DNA of 64,000 nucleotides. Origin: Candidatus Babeliales bacterium (GTDB lineage Bacteria; Babelota; Babeliae; Babelales; JABDEC01). The notes beneath the pieces were generated by a model. The model saw only the letters and a program-made list of their open reading frames with translations. It searched no databases and had not been told where the DNA came from. Made by a program: the position numbers and the translations under genes. Positions 8,159 through 15,013 of this stretch are shown here, piece after piece (position 1 is the stretch's first letter; each line of letters begins with the position of its first letter). The stretch is from NCBI GenBank assembly GCA_031292305.1, contig JARLHJ010000045.1, forward strand, positions 1 to 64,000. Reading direction: 5' to 3'.

Positions 8159-8983
8159 TCATTCCATTGTTTCTTGCACTGGACCTAAACATATACATAA
8201 TTTACGTAACACCTTAGTTGCAAGAATACAACATAAGCAGCAAGTGGTAAAACAACAAGTACAACATTTTCTGATTTTGCTTGTATCATCTAAAATATAT
8301 TTTGATTTTGCCTTACATTTACTATCATGATTCATTTTATGATTAGGTTGTAAGCAATTCCAACAAAAGTTATGATCACATCTAATGCATTTCATATGAT
8401 CACAACCAGACTCTTTTTCAATATATTCGTGGCATTTAGGACATTGCTTAGTATTTTGGTGCATTAATTTTAATAAGCTACGATTAAATTCTAAATCGCG
8501 TGCTTGTTGGCACGTAGTAAATTTATTGTGTAAAATTAAACAATTTTGACAGTAAGAATGAGAACAATTTGGACATTTTTTTGTTTTACCATCGATAATA
8601 AATGCATAATTACAATTTGGTGTTGGACAATGTCGATAATTTTTTTGAGATTGCAATGATTCCATATATTTAATTTTATTAAACTTATTAAATAATTCAT
8701 CATTGTTGTCAGTGATTGAGTTTATGTCAGTTTCATCTAGTTTTATTTTACATTTTTGATTTGGACAGCATAGCATGCGAGTCTGTTTTTCTTTTAAACT
8801 CAATTTAACCATTTGTTGAAGACAAACTTTGCAATATTTATGTTCGCAAGTTAATTTAATCATAAATGCTTTTTGAGTTTGAGACCAGCAAATATCACAA
8901 TTTTCATATGAGGGAATTGAATTATCTAAACATAAAATTTGAGTATAAAAAATTAAAGTTAATAAAAAATATTTTAAATTCAT
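8159..8983 (-). CDS. secreted RBR-type (RING-IBR-RING) E3 ubiquitin ligase-like protein
   Basis: The 274-residue product has a signal peptide (1-18) and then a complete eukaryote-type RBR array. RING1 uses Cys29, Cys32, Cys46, His48, Cys51, Cys54 and Cys72/73, Cys78. The IBR uses Cys119, Cys124, Cys137, Cys140, Cys145, Cys148 and Cys158. RING2 begins C-P-K-C-H (181-185) and has E-S-G-C-D-H-M-K-C (191-199), where Cys194 aligns with the thioester cysteine of RBR ligases such as parkin, then C-D-H-N-F-C-W-N-C (202-210). The last 35 residues hold a dense cysteine cluster (240-252, 263, 265) and few charges, which could be a palmitoylated membrane anchor in a host. Bacteria have no ubiquitin, so a host-directed effector is the natural reading. 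The gene converges with the PLC-like gene. Confidence 0.9.
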   Translation of the reverse strand: MNLKYFLLTLIFYTQILCLDNSIPSYENCDICWSQTQKAFMIKLTCEHKYCKVCLQQMVKLSLKEKQTRMLCCPNQKCKIKLDETDINSITDNNDELFNKFNKIKYMESLQSQKNYRHCPTPNCNYAFIIDGKTKKCPNCSHSYCQNCLILHNKFTTCQQARDLEFNRSLLKLMHQNTKQCPKCHEYIEKESGCDHMKCIRCDHNFCWNCLQPNHKMNHDSKCKAKSKYILDDTSKIRKCCTCCFTTCCLCCILATKVLRKLCICLGPVQETME

Positions 8984-9207
8984 TATTTTCAGGTTTTTAA
9001 GACGTTATTTGATGAACAATATAATAATATATTTAAATATTATTGATAAGTTAAATATTAAATTATTTGGTTAATACGCAAGTTTTTGTGCTTGTATAAG
9101 ATCTTGGTAAATTGTTTGATTATTCACCATAATAAATTACCATTTAATTTATTAAATTAAAACTTATAATACTTAAGTGGTCAGAAAATAAGTAATTAAG
9201 GATAATA

Positions 9208-9660
9208 ATGAATTTTTTAGAAATTTTACATGAGATTTTATTGGCACTATTCATTGCAATTTTATTACCTATAACAATATATTGGGGTGTTAGTAGTATT
9301 TATGTAAATCCAGTTTACAGTGATTTTAAAGTTCAAACTAACATAGAAATTAAAGATGAAAAAATAATAGAAGCTAATCAAAAGCTACAAAATGAAAATT
9401 GGCAAAAAGCAAAGAAGCCATTTGATAATGCAATGTTTTTTAGTTCAATAATTCTTGGCTTCTTATCCATTATATTAGGTTCTTTTCTTTCTATAAACGG
9501 TCTTGCAATGGGTTTAGTTGCCGGTGGTTTAATTACAATTTTCATGGGGTTAACGTTTGGTCAAGGGGTGGCAATAATAAATTTTGGCATATTGCTATTA
9601 CTTTTGATATTTATAATTTCTCTAACTATTATCAAAAAAAATCATAAAAACATATCATAA
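9208..9660 (+). CDS. small integral membrane protein, unknown
   Basis: The 150-residue product has a first membrane segment near residues 8-28, a soluble Lys/Glu/Asn-rich loop of about 45 residues (35-75), and three closely packed hydrophobic segments from about 76 to 142, ending in a Lys-rich tail. AAGGATAAT precedes the ATG. I do not recognise the family. The next gene lies about 100 nt downstream behind its own promoter candidate. Confidence 0.65.
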   Translation: MNFLEILHEILLALFIAILLPITIYWGVSSIYVNPVYSDFKVQTNIEIKDEKIIEANQKLQNENWQKAKKPFDNAMFFSSIILGFLSIILGSFLSINGLAMGLVAGGLITIFMGLTFGQGVAIINFGILLLLLIFIISLTIIKKNHKNIS

Positions 9661-9682
9661 GCATATTTTTCTTAAAAATAAG

Positions 9683-9710
9683 TTGCACTTTATTATAAAG
9701 GGTATATATT
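9683..9710 (+). promoter_or_regulatory. candidate sigma-70 promoter of the AbrB-domain gene
   Basis: TTGCAC at 9683-9688 and TATATT at 9705-9710 are 16 nt apart, about 45 nt upstream of the AbrB-domain gene. The -10 element lies inside an inverted repeat, which would suit repression. Confidence 0.45.
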
Positions 9711-9744
9711 TTGTATATACGAATTGCAAACAAGTGTAAACACT
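9702..9744 (+). promoter_or_regulatory. two palindromes, candidate operators for the AbrB-domain protein
   Basis: GTATATA (9702-9708) and TATATAC (9714-9720) form a perfect inverted repeat with a 5-nt spacer over the -10 box. AGTGT-AA-ACACT (9733-9744) is a second perfect palindrome just before the ribosome binding site. AbrB/MazE-type proteins often bind such sites in their own promoter. Autoregulation is an inference. Confidence 0.4.
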
Positions 9745-9756
9745 AGGGGGTGTTGA

Positions 9757-10278
9757 ATGTTAAAAAAACTAGCTAAGTACGGTAATAGCACTACATTGGT
9801 GATAGATAAAGCCATTCTAGAGATACTCAATATGAATGAAAGTAGTATTGTTAAGCTAACAACAGATGGCAAATCTCTGATAATTACGCCTGTTGAACAA
9901 AATGATCAAGGTAAAGTTAATTATGATAATTTAGAAGCTATGCAAATGGCAAAAGAAGCGCTTATTAAGAAAATGCCTAAAGCTCCAAATACAATAGATT
10001 CAGAGATAGCTTCAAAAATGCAGAAAGAGTTTTCTCAAGTTTTTCAAAAGCATAATGCTGTTTTTATAAAGTTTAGTCATGAAATTTCGCAAACTAAAGA
10101 ATTTCAAGAAGAGTTAGCACTAATTACAGAAAAATTTGATCCTGTAAAACAATGTGATGAATATCTAAAAGAATGTCGTTTGCTTAAGTTAAGATTTTGT
10201 CCTGAATTGGCAGACATGCAAAATGAAATAGATGAAATACACAAGAAGTATGGGTCAAGTTTTCCAACAGTAATATAA
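9757..10278 (+). CDS. AbrB/MazE-type DNA-binding domain protein with long C-terminal extension
   Basis: Residues 1-50 (K-L-A-K-Y-G-N-S-T-T-L-V-I-D, later S-S-I-V-K-L-T-T-D-G, L-I-I-T-P-V) form a SpoVT/AbrB swapped-hairpin domain as in MazE antitoxins. The following 120 residues are helical, charged and unfamiliar, with M-P-K-A-P at about 76 and a C-D-E-Y-L-K-E-C segment. No toxin gene lies next to it; the downstream partner, 10 nt away, is the thioredoxin-ankyrin gene. A strong purine-rich ribosome binding site (AGGGGG) precedes the ATG. It is likely a transcription regulator controlling its own operon; a toxin-antitoxin role is not supported here. Confidence 0.75.
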   Translation: MLKKLAKYGNSTTLVIDKAILEILNMNESSIVKLTTDGKSLIITPVEQNDQGKVNYDNLEAMQMAKEALIKKMPKAPNTIDSEIASKMQKEFSQVFQKHNAVFIKFSHEISQTKEFQEELALITEKFDPVKQCDEYLKECRLLKLRFCPELADMQNEIDEIHKKYGSSFPTVI

Positions 10279-10288
10279 GGGGTTCGTT

Positions 10289-11446
10289 ATGATTACATTC
10301 ATTATTATTATGGCAGTAAGTTTAGTTCTAATTGGGGGAACAATGAAATCTAAAGATAAAAAAATGGATTGCAAAGATGGCGTATGTTCAATAGAACAAG
10401 TTAATAGTGCGCCTGTAAAAGTTGAAGAAGCAAGTGTTCAAGAGAATTCAGTTATAGAAGTAAACAGTAATAATTTTGAACAAGTTGTTATAAATTCTAC
10501 AAAGCCAGTAATTGTTGATTTTTATGCAACTTGGTGCCCACCATGTAAGGCAATTAAGCCGGTGTATGCGCAACTTGCTCAAGAACAAACAGATTGGGTT
10601 TTTACTGCATTAGATGTTGACCAAGCTCCGGACATTATGTCCAATTGTGGTGTTAAAGCAATGCCTACTTTTGTAATTTTTAAAAATGGAATTCAATTAG
10701 GTTCAATAGAAGGTGGCCGACCAAAAGACCAATTGTTCGACGAAATTAAAAAAATTATTGATTTAGGTATACCACAGGTTCCATCAAAAGAAGCTCTTAC
10801 TCAAAGCTTGATTATGCAAATCTGTACTAAAAGTATAGAAGGTGTAAAAAAAGCTATAAATGACGGGGCTGATTTAAATGGCACCTGGCAAACACCATAT
10901 GGAGATTTCTTTCCTTTAAAATCTGCTATAACTTCTGGTACAGATGAAATTGTAGATTTATTACTTAAGTCTGGTGCAATAATAAATTCTGACTTAGAGC
11001 AAAATATAAATTTAGATATTGAAAAATACAATAAAAGCATAGAAGTATTGAAACAAACTTTACAATATGCAAAAGATAAAATTAAATCTTTGCCTAATGA
11101 AATTAAGCAAGATGTGAAATTAGATGGTCAAGAACTTCGTCAAGAGTTTTTTATTGGAATGTCTGATATTACCAAACTTAAAAGTCTAATTGATTCTGGT
11201 GCTAACGCTAATCTTCTTTTTGTAGTAGATAAAATAGAAGTTACGCCTTTGTATTTTGCAATAATGTTAAACAATATTCCGGCAATAGATTTACTTATAA
11301 ATGCTGGCGCTTCTTTGCAAGTAGAAGGCAAAAATGCTGCAGGCAATCGCAAATCTATAGAATTATTAGCTGAAGAGTACATGCAACAGTCTAATAGTGA
11401 AATGTTAAATGCTAAAAAACGTTTAGATCGAATTTTAAATAAATAA
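10289..11446 (+). CDS. membrane-anchored or secreted thioredoxin fused to ankyrin-like repeats
   Basis: The 385-residue protein starts with a hydrophobic segment (2-17), then a linker with a D-C-K-D-G-V-C motif (27-33). A thioredoxin domain spans about residues 57-155, with active site W-C-P-P-C-K (Cys83, Cys86) and the cis-proline region A-M-P-T-F. The C-terminal 220 residues contain ankyrin-like units, for example G-A-D-L-N, L-L-L-K-S-G-A, L-I-D-S-G-A-N-A-N and T-P-L-Y-F-A-I-M-L-N-N. Thioredoxins reduce or exchange disulfides, and ankyrin repeats bind proteins, so this could be a redox enzyme with a built-in substrate or host adaptor. Orientation at the membrane is not certain. A strong hairpin terminator follows. 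Confidence 0.85.
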   Translation: MITFIIIMAVSLVLIGGTMKSKDKKMDCKDGVCSIEQVNSAPVKVEEASVQENSVIEVNSNNFEQVVINSTKPVIVDFYATWCPPCKAIKPVYAQLAQEQTDWVFTALDVDQAPDIMSNCGVKAMPTFVIFKNGIQLGSIEGGRPKDQLFDEIKKIIDLGIPQVPSKEALTQSLIMQICTKSIEGVKKAINDGADLNGTWQTPYGDFFPLKSAITSGTDEIVDLLLKSGAIINSDLEQNINLDIEKYNKSIEVLKQTLQYAKDKIKSLPNEIKQDVKLDGQELRQEFFIGMSDITKLKSLIDSGANANLLFVVDKIEVTPLYFAIMLNNIPAIDLLINAGASLQVEGKNAAGNRKSIELLAEEYMQQSNSEMLNAKKRLDRILNK

Positions 11447-11470
11447 ATTTAAAATATTTTAATCGTAAAT

Positions 11471-11506
11471 AAAGTAGCCCTGGTAAAACAGGGCTACTTT
11501 GCTTTT
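11471..11506. terminator. intrinsic terminator, probably bidirectional
   Basis: AAAGTAGCCCTG (11471-11482) pairs perfectly with CAGGGCTACTTT (11489-11500) around a 6-nt loop and is followed by GCTTTTT. It lies between the convergent thioredoxin-ankyrin and pyrG genes and can serve both. Confidence 0.85.
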
Positions 11507-13104
11507 TAAATTAAATTTAATCTTTTTGCAGCTCCAATAAATTCAACAAATATAGGATGTGCAGCAAAAGGTTTACTTTTAAATTCCGGATGGAATTGGC
11601 AAGCAATAAAAAATGGATGATCAGTGATTTCTATAATTTCTGTTAGATCGTCTACATTGTTTTTGCCAGAAATATGTAAGCCATGTTGCTCAAGTGCTGG
11701 TATGTACTTTGGGTTTAATTCATATCTATGTCTGTGACGTTCGTCAATCATATCAGTTTTATAGGCAGCAAAAACTTTAGAATTTGTATCAACTTTGCAA
11801 TCATATTTGCCCAAGCGCATTGTAGCGCCTTTAAATGTAATGTTTTTTTGTTCTTCAATTATTGTAATAACAGGGTCAATCGAATTAACATCGAACTCTG
11901 TGGAATTTGCTTGCGGTAAATTTAAAACATTGCGGGCAAATTCAATTGCAGCAACTTGCATACCCAAACAGATTCCAAAATAAGGTATTTTATTTCTGCG
12001 AGCATAACCTGCTGCTAATATTTTACCTTCAACTGCGCGGTTGCCAAAACCACCTGGGACTAAAATCCCATCAAAACTTTTTAATACAGAATCAACATTT
12101 TCTGCTGTCAAATCTTCACCATCTATGCAACTTATATTAACTTTAATATTATTTGGTATTTGTGCATGGATCAGTGCTTCATAAATACTTTTATATGCAT
12201 CTTTACATTCATTATATTTACCAACCATTGCAATGTTAACGTGGTTTTCTAATGTTGCTAAAGTATTAGTGATTTGAGTCCAGTTAGTTAAATCACTTTT
12301 TCTAGAATCTAAATTCAAGAAATTAATCAAAGATTTATCTAAATTTTGTTTTGCAAAAACTAAAGGTTGCGAATAGATATTATTTAAATCGGGTGCAGAA
12401 ATTACAAATTGTTCTTCTACGTTGGTAAATAAAGAAATTTTCTTTTTTATATCTTCAGACAATTCTTTTTCTGCTCTGCAAATTAAAATATCTGGTTGTA
12501 TACCCATTGATAATAATGTTTTAACTGAATGCTGTGTTGGCTTAGTTTTTAATTCATCAGCCATTTTTAAATAAGGCAAATATGTTAAATGCACATAAAC
12601 TGAATTGTTTTTTTTCTTTTCTAAACCGATTTGTCTAATTGCTTCTATAAAAGGTAAGCCTTCAATGTCGCCTATTGTGCCACCTACTTCAACAATTGTA
12701 ACATCACTTTCATGGCAAACATTATAAACTGCTTCTTTAATTGCATTGGTAAAATGTGGAACTATTTGAATAGTTTTACCTAATAAATCACCTTTGCGCT
12801 CTTTTTCTAATAATCTTGAGTAAAGCTTACCTGCTGTTACATTACTATCTTTGTTAAGTACGGCATTTGTAAATCTTTCATAATGCCCTAGGTCTAAATC
12901 AGTTTCTAGGCCATCATTGGTTACAAAAACCTCGCCATGTTCATAGGGGCTCATTGTTCCAGGGTCGACATTTAAATAAGGGTCTAATTTAATAAAACTT
13001 ACTTTATAGCCTGACGCTTCAAATAACGCACCAATTGAACCTGCTGTTAAGCCTTTGCCTAAAGAAGAAAGTACACCGCCTGTAATAAAAATAAAGTTTT
13101 TCAT
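11506..13104 (-). CDS. pyrG: CTP synthase
   Basis: CTP synthase makes CTP from UTP, ATP and glutamine in the cytosol. The 532-residue product has the N-terminal synthetase domain (F-I-F-I-T-G-G-V-L-S-S-L-G-K-G at 4-18, Y-L-N-V-D-P-G-T-M-S-P near 43-53, V-G-G-T-I-G-D-I-E near 140) and a C-terminal class I glutamine amidotransferase domain with the nucleophile in F-G-I-C-L-G-M-Q. The length is typical (about 530-550). It is monocistronic here, ending at the shared terminator; only a weak ribosome binding site is seen. Confidence 0.97.
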   Translation of the reverse strand: MKNFIFITGGVLSSLGKGLTAGSIGALFEASGYKVSFIKLDPYLNVDPGTMSPYEHGEVFVTNDGLETDLDLGHYERFTNAVLNKDSNVTAGKLYSRLLEKERKGDLLGKTIQIVPHFTNAIKEAVYNVCHESDVTIVEVGGTIGDIEGLPFIEAIRQIGLEKKKNNSVYVHLTYLPYLKMADELKTKPTQHSVKTLLSMGIQPDILICRAEKELSEDIKKKISLFTNVEEQFVISAPDLNNIYSQPLVFAKQNLDKSLINFLNLDSRKSDLTNWTQITNTLATLENHVNIAMVGKYNECKDAYKSIYEALIHAQIPNNIKVNISCIDGEDLTAENVDSVLKSFDGILVPGGFGNRAVEGKILAAGYARRNKIPYFGICLGMQVAAIEFARNVLNLPQANSTEFDVNSIDPVITIIEEQKNITFKGATMRLGKYDCKVDTNSKVFAAYKTDMIDERHRHRYELNPKYIPALEQHGLHISGKNNVDDLTEIIEITDHPFFIACQFHPEFKSKPFAAHPIFVEFIGAAKRLNLI

Positions 13105-13258
13105 GGTTTAATTTGTTTCGTTAAAAGTTTTTTTTAAGTTTAACAAATTTGCATGTTAAAGAAAGTTGTTAAAAATTGTTTCAATTAAGAAGTATTGGCT
13201 CTTAATTTTCACTAAAGTTCGCCAAATAGAATTTAAATAGAGGTGAAATGAGCCCCTG

Positions 13259-13287
13259 TTGCATGTTTTTTTAATATGTTTTATATT
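13259..13287 (+). promoter_or_regulatory. candidate promoter, first of a duplicated pair
   Basis: TTGCAT (13259-13264) and TATATT (13282-13287) are 17 nt apart. The block C-C-T-G-T-T-G-C-A-T-G plus T-run at 13255-13272 recurs at 14145-14161 upstream of the paralogous gene, so the promoter was duplicated with the gene and kept. Confidence 0.6.
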
Positions 13288-13321
13288 TAAAAATATTAAC
13301 ACATAACATACGGGGAGCTCT

Positions 13322-14029
13322 ATGAAAAATTTACTTTTTATATTTAGTTTATTGGTTTCTACAAATTTATTACCGTTTGGCATGGCAGTTGTTAAACTAG
13401 GTAATAATACAAAAACTGTTTTAAAAACTACAGCATTATTAACAGCAGCTTATTATAGTTGTGTTTACGGCACAAAAGCTTATAACTATATTTTAACTAA
13501 AATAGATGAAAAAAGTGAAAAAGAAATAGTTAGATTGATAGAACTGCAATTTAAATTGAACCCGCAATGCAATGATCAAGAATTAAGAGATAAAGCATGG
13601 TCAATAAACCTGAGAAAGTGTATTTTAGACAAATTAGACCAAATAGATAGTTCGGATCCTCGTTGGTCACAAAATTTTCAAGATGCTTTAAGTAAGCTGC
13701 AAAAAAGTTTTAAAACCTTTGATACAGTAAGAAGTGTTATTAACACAGTAACAGTACATGTTTTAGAAAATAATCGTGAAAAAGAATATGATAAACCATA
13801 TGAAGAATTATCTTATTTTGATCAATATTTAGTTCATATAATTGTTAATAATACATTATTAAAATATAAACCTAATAATGAGTGTAGTGCTTCTGAAAAA
13901 GCTAAAAAAATTGAAATGGAAGCAAGCTCGGAAAGAATTAATAAAATTCTTAAAAATGACTTGCTAAGCTTTGCTGCAAAAGCAGCAGTAAGTACAGCAG
14001 CTGGTGCATTTATGACATTTATACTTTAA
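13322..14029 (+). CDS. secreted protein, tandem paralog 1
   Basis: The 235-residue product has an N-terminal signal peptide, a second hydrophobic stretch near 35-55, and a helical body. It is a clear paralog of 14222-14947: both have E-L-R-D-K-A-W, I-N-(L/I)-R-K-C, S-S-D-x-R-W-S, Y-E-(E/Q)-L-S-Y-x-D and L-L-K-Y-K-P. The family is unknown to me. The C-terminus is hydrophobic (A-A-V-S-T-A-A-G-A-F-M-T-F-I-L), absent from the paralog, and could insert into a membrane. GGGGAG precedes the ATG. It has its own promoter and terminator. Confidence 0.8.
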   Translation: MKNLLFIFSLLVSTNLLPFGMAVVKLGNNTKTVLKTTALLTAAYYSCVYGTKAYNYILTKIDEKSEKEIVRLIELQFKLNPQCNDQELRDKAWSINLRKCILDKLDQIDSSDPRWSQNFQDALSKLQKSFKTFDTVRSVINTVTVHVLENNREKEYDKPYEELSYFDQYLVHIIVNNTLLKYKPNNECSASEKAKKIEMEASSERINKILKNDLLSFAAKAAVSTAAGAFMTFIL

Positions 14030-14056
14030 ATTATAATTTAACAATTTAAAATTTAT

Positions 14057-14096
14057 GCCCATAAGGTAATTAATAATTACTTTATGGGCATTTTGT
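14057..14096 (+). terminator. intrinsic terminator of paralog 1
   Basis: GCCCATAAGGTAATTA pairs with TAATTACTTTATGGGC, with one G-T pair, and ends at 14089 followed by ATTTTGTTT. It separates the two paralogs into independent transcripts. Confidence 0.8.
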
Positions 14097-14148
14097 TTGG
14101 ATACATAATAGTATAAAACCAGTGATAAAATGTAAAAAGGGGTACCTG

Positions 14149-14176
14149 TTGCATGTTTTTTCATATTATTTATAGT
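14149..14176 (+). promoter_or_regulatory. candidate promoter, second of a duplicated pair
   Basis: TTGCAT (14149-14154) and TATAGT (14171-14176) are 16 nt apart. The -35 region shares a 17-nt block (14145-14161) with the promoter of the upstream paralog, while the sequence between the genes and the signal has otherwise diverged. Confidence 0.55.
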
Positions 14177-14221
14177 TAAAATTAGACATTAACATAACAT
14201 AATGAACATAGCGGAGGTTTC

Positions 14222-14947
14222 ATGAAAAAGTTAATTTTAGTACTAAGTATGGTATTTGTCCCAAATCTATTATCTTTAAATTTAGATATAGCTTCTTTAA
14301 AGACAAGTATTGAAACTAGTTTGCAAGCAATTAAAGACAAAGGTATTACTTTAACTGATAATCAAAAATCAGGTTTGCAGATAGTTGGGGTTCTTTGCGG
14401 TGCTTATTTAGGATATAATTTAATTAAAAAATCTTATTCATCTTTAAAAAGTAATATAGAACAAGAATTTGAAAATAAGTTTGTGCATTTAATTAAGTTG
14501 CAGTTTCAATCAAATAAAAATTGTTCAGATTCAGAATTACGTGACAAAGCTTGGGCAATAAATATTAGAAAGTGCCTTAAGCAAAAATTGAGCGAAATAT
14601 CTTCTAGTGATTCAAGATGGTCAACTCATTTTGATAAAGCATTAAAGAAATTTATCGCGACTTTTATAATTGTGGACACAACAAGAAGTATGTTAAAAAG
14701 CTTAGGTAATAAATATGAGCAAGAATATACTAAAACTTATGAACAATTAAGTTATATAGACAAAAAGTTAGTTGATACCTTGGTTAATAATATTTTATTA
14801 AAATATAAACCTGAAAATTTATGCACTGAACAAGAAAAGTTAAAGAAACAAGAAATAAAAGAAAGAGCGCATAGAATTCAAGAGAAGCTTAAAATTGAAT
14901 TAGTTAAAGGTCAATTAGCTAAATCTTTCTTAGATATAGTAATTTAA
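14222..14947 (+). CDS. secreted protein, tandem paralog 2
   Basis: The 241-residue product is the second member of the pair, with a signal peptide (K-L-I-L-V-L-S-M-V-F-V-P), a hydrophobic patch near 55-68 (I-V-G-V-L-C-G-A-Y-L-G-Y) and the same conserved body motifs as 13322-14029. It lacks the hydrophobic tail of the first copy. A strong GCGGAGG ribosome binding site lies before the ATG. The function is unknown; the duplicated promoter and separate terminators suggest the two copies are expressed together but independently. Confidence 0.8.
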   Translation: MKKLILVLSMVFVPNLLSLNLDIASLKTSIETSLQAIKDKGITLTDNQKSGLQIVGVLCGAYLGYNLIKKSYSSLKSNIEQEFENKFVHLIKLQFQSNKNCSDSELRDKAWAINIRKCLKQKLSEISSSDSRWSTHFDKALKKFIATFIIVDTTRSMLKSLGNKYEQEYTKTYEQLSYIDKKLVDTLVNNILLKYKPENLCTEQEKLKKQEIKERAHRIQEKLKIELVKGQLAKSFLDIVI

Positions 14948-14959
14948 ACTTTAAAGTTA

Positions 14960-15000
14960 TACCCACAAAATAACTAATAATTACTTTGTGGGTATTTTTA
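14960..15000 (+). terminator. intrinsic terminator of paralog 2
   Basis: TACCCACAAAATAA pairs with TTACTTTGTGGGTA (ending at 14994) with one mismatch and is followed by TTTTTATTT. It resembles the terminator after paralog 1, another sign that the whole cassette was duplicated. Confidence 0.75.
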
Positions 15001-15013
15001 TTTCACTGAAATT

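Noticed and set aside
9757-10278. AbrB-domain gene as a toxin-antitoxin pair
   Set aside because: No toxin-like gene lies on either side; the cotranscribed partner is a thioredoxin-ankyrin protein.
13156-13383. Minus-strand open frame upstream of the first tandem paralog
   Set aside because: It covers the promoter and start of the plus-strand gene, has no ribosome binding site and no protein-like pattern.
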